DNA from: Favolaschia claudopus
Lineage: Eukaryota > Basidiomycota > Agaricomycetes > Agaricales > Mycenaceae
Assembly (NCBI GenBank): GCA_037176885.1
Contig: JAWWNJ010000003.1
Coordinates: 2,356,001 to 2,420,000, forward strand
Length of the DNA stretch: 64,000 nucleotides
Direction of reading: 5' to 3'
Under the pieces are notes generated by a model. That model was not told the DNA's origin. It saw only the letters and a program-made list of their open reading frames with translations, and did not search any database. Each line of letters begins with the position of its first letter. Position 1 is the stretch's first letter. The position numbers and the translations under genes were made by a program. Shown here in pieces: positions 1-10,995 of this stretch.

Positions 1-1163
1 CTCGGTCCCATCGCCGACTTCACGAAGATCACCGTGACGAAGAAGGGGGAGAAACGTCGAATCTATAAACGATGCGGATATCATCAACAGCAGCGCAAGA
101 TGTACGCGCGGGGTAACCGCACCAAGAAAAAAGAAAAGCTGTCCGCGGCCAATGGTGAGTCTCACGCGCCATATGTCACTTCGTTCTTTGACTGGTCACA
201 GCCGTTCCTGAAGGGTCCTCTATCTGTGCGAACGGCGAATGGCACACGCGCCCACTAGCTGATTTCTTTAACCCGCGCAACCCTGATAAACCATTCTCAA
301 CCTGCAAAACATGCCGCGTACGTCAACTCGCTTGGCTGAACAACCGAGACCCCGACTGTAAGTTTGAATCTCCCCACCAATGATCAATTGTCTAATCGAA
401 CTAATTACTAATATAGTCCCCGAGTCGTTCGCGTGTGTCATGTGTCAGCGACACTACCCACCAGAACATTTCCTAGTCCCCACAGATCTGACTCGCCGTT
501 ACGCGTTATGTGAACGGTGCAATGGCAGAACGTATTCCGTCCACGACAATATTGACTGTAGGTTCTATCTTGACTTCACTTATGAATCGGCTCTGATGAA
601 CGTCTAGATAATATGGAAACCGAACGGATATGTAGCACCGGACATATTCGTCCTGCGGCAGATTTTGAGCGTCCAGGTCAACCTGACTGGCCCTTTTACC
701 AGTGCGTGGCGTGCCGCGCAAGACGGCAAACATATGAGGATACGCGTAGGGCAGAGCTCGAGGCCGCTTGTATGTGCGTCCATTCATTCTCGACTCATAC
801 TAACGAATTTTAGGCGGACCGGGCGAACACTCCTGCTATAAATGCCTCAAGAACAGACCTGCTGCTGACTTCGATGTTGTGGCTGCGGACGGCCAAATTA
901 ACAACACCTGCATCGCGTGTCGGGAATTCGCTCGGGTCAGTTCACTGCAGCATCTGGGTGTCGCGAGCAGTGAGCGCATTTTTCATTGACATCTTGCTGC
1001 TTGCTTTACAATTCTACCATAGAGCCGGGCCCGGGCAAGACCTACATGTCCCTTGGCCAGTTAAAGGACCATCTGGTTGCGATGCAGGAGAAGCTCCTCG
1101 GTATGACTTCGGCGAAGCTTTTCCTCAGACCTCGTTGACGCTCGTTTTCTAGGAATCGCGTAA
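1..1163 (+). CDS. Repeated zinc-ribbon-like (CxxC) module protein, 3' part
   Basis: The 5' end lies outside the window; frame 1 is open from base 1. Exons by phase: 1-154, 202-357, 417-557, 608-769, 814-935, 1025-1100, 1153-1163 (stop TAA). Exons 2-5 each encode one module of the form C-x2-5-(C)...(A)DF or EHF...C-x2-C. Examples are CVMCQRHYPPEHF...CERC, CSTGHIRPAADF...CVAC and CYKCLKNRPAADF...CIAC. The first visible stretch (PIADF...KRCGYH) looks like the end of another module. The spacing recalls Stc1-type or other small zinc ribbons, so I infer metal binding and perhaps nucleic-acid or chromatin contact, but no family is firmly recognised. A lysine/arginine-rich stretch follows module 1. 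The acceptor before 1025 is the least certain join. Confidence 0.65.
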
Positions 1164-1585
1164 AGGTCTGCTTGCCGCTTGCGGTCCTCACTGTGCCTCG
1201 CCTGTGTTCTCCCTTCACTTTCAACAAGTGACGCTCTTCTGCTTATGGATTCGGAAAGTACTTATTCTTCCATCGCAAACTTCTTTGTCCATTGCACTCG
1301 CTCCCTCCATCATAAATATTCTTCTTTCCCTTCGTCATGGATCTGCACGTCTCACACGGTACCCCTCGCATTGTAATCTCGAATTTTCCATGGACCCCAA
1401 GTGATCCTTTAGATACTTCATATCATTCGCATAGACCAGTACGTATCAGAGTGCGTGTACGTTCATAGACAGACAGAATCGCAATATTAATCATGACATG
1501 TACGCACAATATTCGCCATCACTTTATTTAAATATTGTGACGTCGCGTTTTGTGCGATACCGTCTTCTACTTCAGCTTGAGCGCT
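1164..1585. other. Intergenic, 0.4 kb
   Basis: Only short overlapping open frames without splice support or family features are present. The AT-rich stretch near 1500-1545 may belong to the promoter of the gene starting at 1586. Nothing else is seen. Confidence 0.4.
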
Positions 1586-2302
1586 ATGCCTAACCCCAAC
1601 GGCGAGCTACACCCCGATCTTATAGTATGTGCTTCTGGGACTGGCGGAGTGACGACTCTCATCCTTATCCAGCTCTACGCAACACAGCGTGCTGCCGAAG
1701 CTCGAATCCTAATCGATGCCCTGGCCTGGGCGTTAAACCTCACACCAGCTGATAAAAACGAGATGGAGCAAAAGTTGCTTGAGAGCATCATGATCCATTA
1801 TCGTATGAAGCATTTAGTACAACCTCTGTTCCCATTCCTCACAGCGGCAGATCATGTACTCCACCTACGTGGTTTCGGAACCACCCCGGCTGCTGAGCTT
1901 CCTGCAGAAACGCGTCGCCTTGCATCTAACGGAAATTTCACACCAGCTCGTCTTCTAAGCCACGTACTTGCGGTGGACCCGCTCGATCCATCTCACAAAC
2001 TCAAAAGTCTAATGATACCTGCTCAACAAGCGCATATTGAGGTGTGTGCTACGCCCCGCCCCGCCCGCGCTCTCTTTTCATTGTGGTCTCTTTTTTCGTA
2101 GCATATGAATGCCCGTCAGCGGGCGTCCGAAACGCTGGGATTGGTGTACTCTCCGATTTCTAGACTTGCTGTTTCCGCTTCTCACGTACCTCCAGAGCCC
2201 CAGAGTCTGCAAGTGCCGTCCCGCCTGACTCCGAAAATCTGGATGACGCGTCATAAGCTGAACGCGCCTCATGTTTCCAAGCCGGTATGCGTCGAGTATT
2301 GA
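1586..2302 (+). CDS. Unknown protein A (left copy of duplicated pair)
   Basis: Exons 1586-2041 and 2102-2302 join in phase across a 60 nt GT-AG intron and give 218 aa ending in VCVEY. I do not recognise the family. From about 1842 onward the DNA is homologous, in opposite orientation, to 20963-21430: the sequence around HVLH-RGFGTTPAA, the intron position and the final VEY are shared. Upstream of 1842 there is no match, so the N-terminal 85 residues are unique to this copy. It converges on unknown gene B (4298-2487) with about 180 bp between stops. The frame is intact, unlike the right copy. The start is the first ATG in frame. Confidence 0.55.
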
Positions 2303-2486
2303 CCGCTCGTGCGCCGCATTAAATTATTAACAGTCTAAACTGCACTCGCGAGAACTGTTTTATCTTGTAATGAACACAATTATGATTGTAAATTAATATA
2401 TCTTCTTGTGACAATGATTGAAAGGATAAGTCAGGAAATGATCAAAAGTTCGTCAAGAGAATGTGCAGTCTGTGTTAAACGGTTCC

Positions 2487-4298
2487 CTACGCGGCCTGCC
2501 CCTCCCCCTCGAGCTGTCTTTGGTGCCATTGCTGGACCATGCACACAAAGAAGGAGATATAAGGATGGACGCCAGGAAGATGGGTGAGGTGGTTTACGGC
2601 CTGGATGTACATCCCGTAACCCAGGCGCAGAAGAGCAAGTGTTTCTTGCCGTAGCGCCTCCGTCTCGGGTGTGGGGTCTCGCTCCAACAGACGGTTTGCC
2701 AGATTGGCCAGCTACAGTTTGATACAATCAGCCGCGAAGTTGCCAGCTTACAAGTATGCGCACCTTGGCTTTCGTGACCTCTGAGAGAACCAGGCGGTTT
2801 GAAGCCGGCAGGCAGAATCTAGGAGCAGCAGCGTTAATGGTCGGAAGCTACTCAACATACTAAAGCACACATACTCGGGAATGCGGGAAGGAAGCAAACC
2901 AAGGTGATGGACGGTGACGCCGTTGAGCCCGTTGCCAGGCCGCCCACGAAGCAGCAAATCCATCCAGATCATCCCTCCCCCATCCGCGTCGCAGAGGCTG
3001 AACATGGTGAGGGGGTCTTGATCAGGGGGATATTGCCAGCCCTGGACAGCGTCGAGAAAGTGGGTTGTCGCGAGATCCACCATACCATTCGTCTACAGTT
3101 GACGAAGGACGAGTCAGTTCTCCGAGACGCGCTGAGTAATAGGATTGATGCTCACCCCCACGATGAGTCCCGGCTTACCAAAATGCAACAGCAACTCGCT
3201 TGCTCGAGTGTCCGCCAGGACGCGGACGAAGCACTGGTTCAAAGATTAAGTATGTGCGGGGGTTTTCTAAAGAGTTAGGCTCGACCCACCCGCTTATCGA
3301 TGATCAGCAGCCACGCCAGATCACCCGCTATCTTGAACGAGGCGACTCGAGCCGGGTCGGGAAGGTTGATGGGCTGGACAATGTTGTCAGTGACCTATGT
3401 AGTTTTATATCATTGGGAGCAGGGTTACATCCACAGCATCACTCTTAACCAGGGTGCCCGTGCCTCTCAGCTTGAAGGTCACCCCTGCGCCGACAAGCAC
3501 ACTACCCTCCTCGCTCCTCTGCCCGACCACATTAGAAGATGATTGGCGGCAACAAAAAGACGGCGTACGATGTTGAGGTCGGAGCGATGCGGTGCGCCGA
3601 GTAATTTCTGGACTAACTCCAGGGTTTCAGTGATGATGCGGTATCCGCGTCCCCATAGACTCGGGAACTCATATATGAGCTCACTAGAATAACATTGATA
3701 CAACGAGAAGGAACGCTCACGGTGTTTCACTCACCGCAGATACAAATAAGTTCCCGTGTTGAAGGCATTCGCAATGAGAATAACGAGTAAAGTCATGCGA
3801 ACTAGTCAATGGATTAGTAGATAGGCAGCGCTCGATATATGCACTCACTGTAGAGGCCAGGTTGCGGAGTGAGATCCAACGTCGGCCAATATACCGCAAA
3901 GTAACCTGAACCTGAGTCCCTCGGCACCGGGAACGATAGTTGTTCCAGAGTGTTTGAACTGAATGCCAGAATTTGGTTGCGCACTGCATATAACAGTCGC
4001 CGGGCTCGTGTCTCGGTACTTCACTCGGGTATTAGACACCAGAAGACGTCGGGATGACAACTATGAAACAGACTTACTTGTCACCTTCGTCAAACCCGGG
4101 GTGGAATCCCGGAGCACCTTCCTCCTGCTCTTGTATGAAAGAGCGAATCTCGTCGGCCATTTCGTCGTCACTTTGGATGGGCTCGGCGTCATCAACTGAG
4201 CCCATGAGCCGCGTAAACCCTCGCGCCATTGATAGGTCGACTTGGTCGTCGTCCGAGGGCACGTCTGAGGGTGCGTAATCGCTGGAGGATTCGGACAT
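2487..4298 (-). CDS. Unknown 10-exon protein B (left copy)
   Basis: Exons on the minus strand: 4298-4078, 4018-3849, 3801-3735, 3683-3569, 3518-3450, 3373-3290, 3233-3156, 3092-2875, 2818-2764, 2711-2487. They sum to 1302 nt (433 aa) with phase kept throughout. The N-terminus is acidic (MSESSSDYAPSD...), followed by a conserved block (SFPVPRDSGSGYFAVYWPTL), a hydrophobic stretch (MTLLVILIANAF) and a C-terminus ending GEGQAA. No known domain is recognised. Its paralog B' at 18987-20807 has the same ten exons and the same intron phases. Preservation of both frames despite much nucleotide divergence implies that both were under selection. Exon 7 ends at a normal GT donor; the same site in B' is GC. 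Confidence 0.7.
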
Positions 4299-4981
4299 GA
4301 CGCTCAGATGCAAAAGGGACGACTACCAAAGTTCAAAATAAGACTCAGCAGTATAACGTGCCACAACTCACGAAGAGGACGAAAGATATAAGAGGCAGTC
4401 GACGACCATCTCTTTCCGGCAGGTAATTAGACCAAGTCAAGAAATGCTGGGCCCGGAGTACGCCATTGGTGACGCAGAGTTCAGAAAAGACAAGACGAAG
4501 TGCACTTCGAGGGAGAAGCCTGCACTTTGGTCGGGACCGCAACTGTCCACGCAACTAGCACAACTGTCAGGAGCAAACCTTAAACGTCTAAACCTTGAAT
4601 CGCGACACTTTCGCGATTCAAGGTTTAGACGTTTGAGTCGCTGCTACTGAAGTTTGTTGTGAAAGGTGAAAAAAGGCACCGCGGTTGGAATTTGACCTCG
4701 AAAGAGCGCTGGCAGGTCAGCGGATGCGGGAGTGTTGAGAGAGCTCGCCGACACGAGTGACGCGAGCATATGCAAGGCCGTAGCAGAAGCTGGTCACCAA
4801 ACGAAATGAAACATCGACGCCAATCCAAGGGTTCTGGCGTTTTTTTCGCGGGACTCGAGAGTTGGCGTGGACGTCTGCCGACAGCTGATATGGACGTATA
4901 CGGTGGAGACTGGCGTCACACCAATTTGTGACAATGTGTATTTAAACCTAACCATTCAAACGCCATGCCGAGCAAAACAGC
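4299..4981. other. Upstream region of B with conserved block and stem-loop
   Basis: About 300 bp upstream of gene B is also conserved upstream of B' (18678-18986), so the duplicated unit includes the promoter. It ends at a long perfect inverted repeat (4582-4634). From about 4635 to 4981 there is no match to the right copy and nothing recognisable apart from the promoter of the next gene. Confidence 0.55.
4582..4634. repeat. Perfect 24-bp inverted repeat (stem-loop) at duplication boundary
   Basis: Bases 4582-4605 and 4611-4634 are exact reverse complements with a 5-base loop (CACTT). The structure sits exactly where homology between the two inverted duplicated blocks ends. The right block (near 18678) carries only one of the two arms, with a small insertion. 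Confidence 0.85.
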
Positions 4982-5854
4982 ATGCCCGTCGAGACTTCCT
5001 CCGACTCGGACTCCGCCCCCCGCAAACGGACAACCTCGAAGAGAAACACCACCGCTGACGGCGGCATCAAGAAAGCCACGAAACCCAGTGGCACGAAACC
5101 CACGAAGCCTAAGGCACAATCGGCGACGTCTGCCAAAAAGCAGACCCCCTCCTCATCCAAACCTCGTGCAAAGGCTGCCCCTTCCCCCGCACCCACTGAT
5201 GACTCTCCCGGAGATTTTCTCATGTCTGATCTCGTCACTCCCAGTCGATTCACCGCCTCCGTCGCCCTCGGCACTCCCTTTTCGATTGATCGTGACAGTT
5301 CTGGTGGCTCCTCGTCGTTAGAGGCGACGCATCTAGAGCGGGGTCGCTCGGCCATGGATCTTGCTCAGGACCCTCATGCCGTCGCTCTGCTGAATTTACG
5401 CCACCGCCTCCTCGAAAAACTTTTAACCGACGAACCCCCTCGCTGGGACCGGGTTTTTGACTCTGCGATGAAGGCGGGTCCTCATCAACAAGCCCAGCTC
5501 GAGTCTCTTCTCAAATGCTGCCACTCTTATGACTTGGTGAGCTTTTTTTTGCATCATTTGTCCAGTTCATTGACAACGTGATCCTCATAGGCAGAGTTTG
5601 CCCGGATCTCCGCTCTCGACCACCAATTTCAATTCTACGCCCAGGAGCACGGGCTCATTTTAGCGAGGACACCCGAAGGCTTCAGCTCGGGCTCTGGTTC
5701 ATCAATCGCGCCCTCGGGTGATGGCCCCTCCGCGCTTGGTTCTCGCTCTGTCAGGTTGGTGGGCGGAGAAGAGGAAGGGCTTGAGGAATTCGTCAGCAGC
5801 AAAGCGACACGCAAGGGCAAAGAGAAAGCGGTAGTCGTCAGCGATTCAAAGTGA
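4982..5854 (+). CDS. Hypothetical Ser/Lys/Pro-rich protein
   Basis: Two exons, 4982-5536 and 5591-5854, join in phase across a 54 nt intron and give 272 aa. Residues 1-75 are low-complexity and basic (Ser, Lys, Thr, Pro) and look disordered, possibly nuclear or DNA-associated. Residues about 120-225 contain a helix-prone region (ALLNLRHRLLEKLL, ALDHQFQFYAQEHG). The C-terminus is Ser/Gly-rich, then Lys-rich (KATRKGKEKAVV). No named domain is recognised. It lies just outside the left duplicated block and converges on the ferroxidase gene with 276 bp between stops. Confidence 0.6.
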
Positions 5855-6130
5855 ATGTTTGTTTTCTTGTTGTCGAAACCTAGATACGTCTGTGTACCTG
5901 CATGTTCTCACCCACTTGACATTGTAATACGATTTCTTGGCGCACTGCACCCGTCTGTGAATTGAAACGGCGGAGCGTGAGAGTCCGACTTGCATGGAGA
6001 TACTCCATCTCTCGCCGAACTCTGCGACCGCTCCTACTTATGCGGCGACCCAGCGAACAAATCCTCTCGCCTTCCTGTATGTGAGTATCGGACGACTGAT
6101 ATAACACTCTTACGAGACTACGACAGACTG

Positions 6131-8497
6131 CTATTTGGACTTGAACAGACCAAAAAATTTACCACGTCGCTCCTTGGCTGCCAACTGCGCTCGAACCTCT
6201 TTCTCTTGTTCCTCCTCCGTTATGTGACCGCCCAAAGCGTACCAGACAACTGTGAGCATACCTGAGGAGCATTCGTCTGAGTCCACCGCAGCAACAATGG
6301 ATGAAAGCGTACCCAGGACAGCGGTAAGTACACATCCCGCCATCGCGCCGATGCCTTTCGAATGCCAGCCATTGCGTTGCGGATAGGGACCAAGCTTTAG
6401 GCCGGATAAATCCATCGGATCTTGATGTCCCGCCGCGTTACCGCTCACGGGATGTCCCAACGCCTTGCAATTGTCTTGAATGAAGGCAGGCACCGCGTTG
6501 GCGAACTTCTGGGCCTCGAGAGGTGCTTCAGCAATGACAATGGCGAGCCCCACAGAGTAATGCCAATCAATGTGACAGTGGAATAACCAGGCACCTGGAT
6601 TGTCCATAACCACACTGAGAAACCGAGTTAACTTTGAGGCGGGGAGGAGGAGGGAGGGGGAAAATGATCGCTTACGTACCGCAACGTCGCAGAGCCCATG
6701 CTCTCGATTTGGACGGTGTCACGGCGAATGGGATTCGTCTGGTTGGCCATGGTTATGACAGAGGGGTCGTCAGAGGTGTAGTCGGAGGACCGCGAGACGA
6801 TCTGGAATTTGTGACCGTGGATGTGACTGCAGCAACTTCATCAGCACCTCATCACGCTCGCGACGCGCTCCAAACTTACAATGGATGCTTTCCAGCGTCG
6901 CCATTCTTCACGATGATTTCGAGAACGTCCATGTGGTCGAAGACGAAGCTCTGCGGACCGTACGCTGATGCCATTGTTGCATTGGGACCGAGCGTCATTT
7001 GACTCAGAACAGCAGGGACGAGAGGCGAGTTATAGGTGACGAGATTGAACATCGCGTGGTTGGTGCCGTCGTCCATGGTATCGAAGAAGACCTAGGAGTT
7101 CGTAAATTTGACTGATCAGACACTCAAGATGGATCCACTCACCTCAAGCTCGAGCGTGCGGGTAGCTGGTGGGGCGGAGACGGTTTCGAGCGGCGCCAAA
7201 CTAATGTCGTCCACGTCAGAGTACTCGGCGATGGCTCCCAAGTCGGTGATGTCCTTCGATGCGTCGTATGTGATTGACGCCGTTGAATCTATCCGCAGGT
7301 CAAATCGATTCTAGTGCAGATTTGCATCCAGACATACTTGGATTTAGCGCGTCCGGAACGGTGTCGAACATGTCGGTGTCCATGTTGGCGTGGACAGCCC
7401 AGTTCGCATTGGTGTCGTTGCGCGCGGTGACAAGGATGGAGTATCGCTGCGCAACAGTCAGAGTCAGAAGGTCGATGGGCGACTCTTCGATGTCCGTGCC
7501 GTCGACCTTGTACAGTCGCATGAGCCATTGTCAAGCTAACGAGCAAGGCAATGAACAGACCTCGATGACGCGCATGTCGTGACCGTCAATCCAGAAGAAG
7601 AACATGGCGAAGGCAGACGTGTTGACGACTCGCAGCCGGTAGGTTTTTCCAGGCTGGAACGGTAGAGTCGCGTTCTCATTGAATCCGACAGCCGTTCCCG
7701 ACGACGGAGATGTACCCGCTTTAGGACCGAGATAGGAACCGTTTTGAGCGAAGTAGATTAGGCCGGAGTCTGATCATAGGTGAGTTAGTTAATTGACAAA
7801 CCAAAAGACAGCATCAACTAACCAGGAACAGGTTCAGCGCCGCCAGGGTTGGCAATGCTAATAAATTGTTTGATCAAAACCTCGTGTTCATCGTGGTACC
7901 AATCGCCCAGGATAACCGTGAATTCTTCGTCGTAAACGTGAGGTTCTTTTGTTGCGTGGATGACGAACGGGGCTCTGAGGCCATCGACATAAAGCCCTTC
8001 ATTTTTCTTTCGTTGAAAAATGTTTGAAGATCACACGTAAACAAGATGCTCACCGGATGCATGCGCGTGAACCCAGTACGTCCCTGTCTGCTTCGATGTC
8101 GGTATATCAACATCATACGATGCAGAGCCGCCAGGAGGGATGCCACTAGAATCAAGTTTCCCTTCCATGAGTGGGGACCATTGTCCGAGAATCTCACTTA
8201 CCACTCTGTTACACCAACAGCACCATCGTTCCAGGAGGATGAGTTGAAGAACATGCCATGGTGGTGCAGGGAGGCGGGGACCGTCAGAGAATTTGTGGCA
8301 TGTACCAGAAGAGAGTCGGCCTGCTGCACGTCGAGCGGAGGCGGCGGCCATGTGCCATTGACGCCGACGGCACGACGAGGCGAGAGACCATCCGGGTTGA
8401 CGTTTTCAACGTAGGTAAGGTTCCACCAGACTTCGTGAACTGCAGCAAGAGCAGAGGGGGCTGCAAGCAGGGAGGGGAGGAGGTAAGCCGGCCACAT
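6131..8497 (-). CDS. FET3: Fet3-type multicopper ferroxidase
   Basis: Nine minus-strand exons (8497-8202, 8145-8054, 7996-7823, 7769-7561, 7506-7338, 7288-7143, 7091-6880, 6826-6680, 6614-6131) sum to 1929 nt, 642 aa. An N-terminal signal peptide is followed by three cupredoxin domains. Copper-site motifs are visible: HHHG near residue 80, YWVHAH, HPLHIHGHKF, and HCHIDWH with its type 1/3 ligands. After the third domain come a hydrophobic segment (around SSGMLTVVWYALGGHITEEE) and a short lysine-rich tail, the usual topology of plasma-membrane Fet3. The family oxidises Fe(II) to Fe(III) and passes it to the Ftr1 permease. It is divergent from FTR1 at 8896. I have not assigned the family's specific iron-oxidation acidic residues, but the partner gene and C-terminal membrane segment favour ferroxidase over laccase. 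Confidence 0.95.
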
Positions 8498-8895
8498 GTT
8501 GGGGTGGTTTGACTCGCGAGCGGTTTTCGCGGTTTTTAACAGCTGGTAAGTGAAGTAAAAGAACAGGAACCCATCTTTATCAGATTATCTGTATCAGATA
8601 ACGCTGACAACCGCCATTGGTCCAGAACAGCTTGCACATGCTCTGCCGGGGCCCAGAAACATCGGTAGGTGATCCGGATAACTGGATTTCCCACAAAAAC
8701 ACACAAACACGGATGAATCGTCGCACAGGAATATGCCCAAGTGGATTTGGAAGCACAGAGAAGCATTATCTGCTCGCATAATCTTATCCGATAAGATCAG
8801 TTGGTTGACATCGGTCGACACCTTTACGTGTGGTCCATATAAACTGTGTCCGCCTGGATCCCCGTCTTTCCTCAAGCTCTCGCACCCGCACCACG
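8498..8895. promoter_or_regulatory. Shared FET3/FTR1 promoter with iron-type GATA sites
   Basis: The 398 bp between the two start codons holds two exact matches to ATCWGATAA, the site bound by fungal iron repressors of the Urbs1/SreA/Fep1 GATA family: 8577-8585 on the minus strand and 8593-8601 on the plus strand. Further GATA cores are at 8585-8591 and 8766-8772. A near-palindromic GATA pair lies at 8781-8797. A TATA-like box (TATAAA) is at 8838-8843, about 53 bp before the FTR1 ATG. Known biology predicts repression of both genes when iron is plentiful. Confidence 0.8.
8577..8601. promoter_or_regulatory. Paired ATCWGATAA motifs (iron-responsive GATA)
   Basis: Two perfect 9-bp motifs in opposite orientation (8577-8585 minus, 8593-8601 plus) are separated by 7 bp, with another GATA core between them. 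Tandem GATA sites are typical of siderophore/iron repressor targets in fungi. Confidence 0.75.
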
Positions 8896-10354
8896 ATGGG
8901 CAAAAATCTCTTCTCCATTCCTGTTTTCTTCATCGTTTTCCGCGAGACTTTGGAGGCCGCGATCATTGTCTCTGTCCTCCTCGGCCTCGCCGAACAGATC
9001 GTCTACGAAGACCCTGCAAGATTCGGTCAGAGACCCCAAGTCGCCGCTAGCACTGGATCGAACGACAGCAAGGACGATGCCACAAGCGATCCAGAGGACG
9101 ACCCTGCTCACCGTCGACTGCTTATCCGAAAATTGCGCATCCAGGTCCGAAATCTATACCAAGCTCCTTCGGTGAAACTGACCATGCGCTCAGATATTCG
9201 CTGGCGCGGGCCTCGGACTCTTCCTGGCCCTTGCGATTGGTGCCGCGTCAGTTTTCTATCTGTCTAACGGTTGTTTCGCCCATCTGACACGGAAATTTCA
9301 TAGGTTTATTGCGGTTTGGTTCACTCAGGCATCTGACCTCTGGGCAAAATCGGAAGAACTTTGGGAAGGTTTGAAGGCGTCGATATCTTTTGGAGAAATC
9401 TACTTATAGGAGATACAGGTATTTTCGAACTCATTGCAGCCCTCATGATCTTTGTCATGGGTGTCACGATGCTCAAAATGGATCGCGGTATGCATCGTTT
9501 GCGACGTTTGTACCACATCTATTAATGATCAATATCTAGCAAAGGCCAAATGGCGCGTTAAGCTCGAAAAAGCCTTTTCGGGCGCGCGCACCGACGGCGA
9601 AACGAGAGCCGGCCGATGGATTCTGTTCATACTCCCTCTCATTACCGTCCTGCGTGAAGGTTTGTGTTACCAACTCGTGCGTTGGCTCCCTTTGCTAACA
9701 AATTTTGGCCAGGTTTGGAAGCCGTGGTCTTTGTCGGCGGCGTTTCGCTCGGCCAACCGGCGACTTCCATCCCGATTGCGACGATTGTTGGTCTCATCGT
9801 AGGCTTGATCATTGGCTTCCTAATTTACTCCTTCGCATCTCGCACCACGCTCACCGTTTTCCTTGTGGTGATGACGAACCTTCTCCTCCTCATCGGCGCC
9901 GGCCTCTTCTCCCGTGCTGTATGGGCTTTCCAACAGAATGCTTTCAATCGTCTGCTTGGCGCCGACGTCGACGACGCTGGGGGTGATGGTCCCGGTAGCT
10001 TCCGCGTCCAAGGTAATGTTTGGCACTTGGACTGCTGTAATCCGGAGGACCGTTTTGACGGTCAGGGCTGGAGTATCTTTAACGCCTTATTCGGCTGGAC
10101 CAACAGTGCGACGTGTAAGTTCATATAATCATTCTACATTCATTCAAACGTTGAAACGTCATTTGGATTATACAGTGGGCTCTGTCCTGGCATATGTGTT
10201 CTACTGGATTGCAGTCATCGTGACACTCATCGTTATGAAGTACCGCGAGGGCCGCACTAAGGTATTGGGGTACGAGTCGGCTGCGGGGACACGTCGCCGC
10301 ACAGCGCGGGAGACGGCCCAGACTGAGAAGGAACAGCCTGTGGAAGTGAAGTAG
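8896..10354 (+). CDS. FTR1: High-affinity iron permease Ftr1
   Basis: Seven exons (8896-9144, 9194-9246, 9304-9368, 9419-9487, 9540-9659, 9713-10114, 10176-10354) sum to 1137 nt, 378 aa. The hallmark iron-binding motifs are RETLE near residue 16 in the first membrane helix and REGLE, split by the intron before 9713. Other family features are SEELWEG and the loop VWHLDCCNPE before a final helix (VLAYVFYWIAVIV). The C-terminal tail is basic then acidic. The protein imports Fe(III) handed over by the ferroxidase in the plasma membrane. The divergent arrangement and shared GATA-rich promoter with FET3 imply joint control by iron. RETLE replaces the more usual REGLE in motif one; this variant occurs in the family. 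Confidence 0.95.
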
Positions 10355-10995
10355 GGTGCGGGTTGCAGAAAATCTCTCTTTGACGACCCAAAAATATGTA
10401 GTTTCCGGGACAAAAGACTTTCAATGGAATTTCATGATCTGACGTTCAATCTTTTCAGCATGGTCCATCAGATAATCGAATACAATCTGAGACTCTCCGA
10501 TAGGTCAAAGTCCTGCGTTGGTCACTGTCGTCTGAATTGGATCAGACATGGACAGTGAAGAGTGTTCCAGAAAATGCCTGGTGCTCTGCTTCGAAGTAAC
10601 AGGTCGAACAAGTCCACGCTCGCGCGAACTTCGCTAAATTCCAACGAATAGAGGTTTTGGCTCCCACCGGACATCCGATAATCTTTCTGAGGGCCAAACT
10701 ACAATGTTCAAATAAATAAAATTGGAACTCGCGCAAAAAAACCTGATTAGATAGAAAGATGGAGCTGGGTAAGAACAAGTAGATATTTTCGGGTTGGGGG
10801 TGCTTCGACGTTTTGGTGTTTTTAGCTAATAAGCTGATATAACTAGCAGTACAAGGCGGGACGAAACGGTACAGCAATGCGATAGCGAAAGTACTCAAGC
10901 CATTAGACGAGACAGAGCAGAGACAAAGTAGACGATCAGCAGCAGAGGGATAGAGCAGCGCGACTTGAGATCAGTACAGACATTCTAGATAATTT
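10355..10995. other. Intergenic, 0.64 kb
   Basis: This lies between the convergent ends of FTR1 and the zinc-finger gene. A 118-codon open frame on the minus strand (10898-10542) has no splice context or family features. No repeat or RNA gene is seen. Confidence 0.4.

Noticed and set aside
3200..3278. Apparent stop codons in gene B when read without introns
   Set aside because: They fall in introns; the 10-exon model keeps phase in both copies, so B is not a pseudogene.
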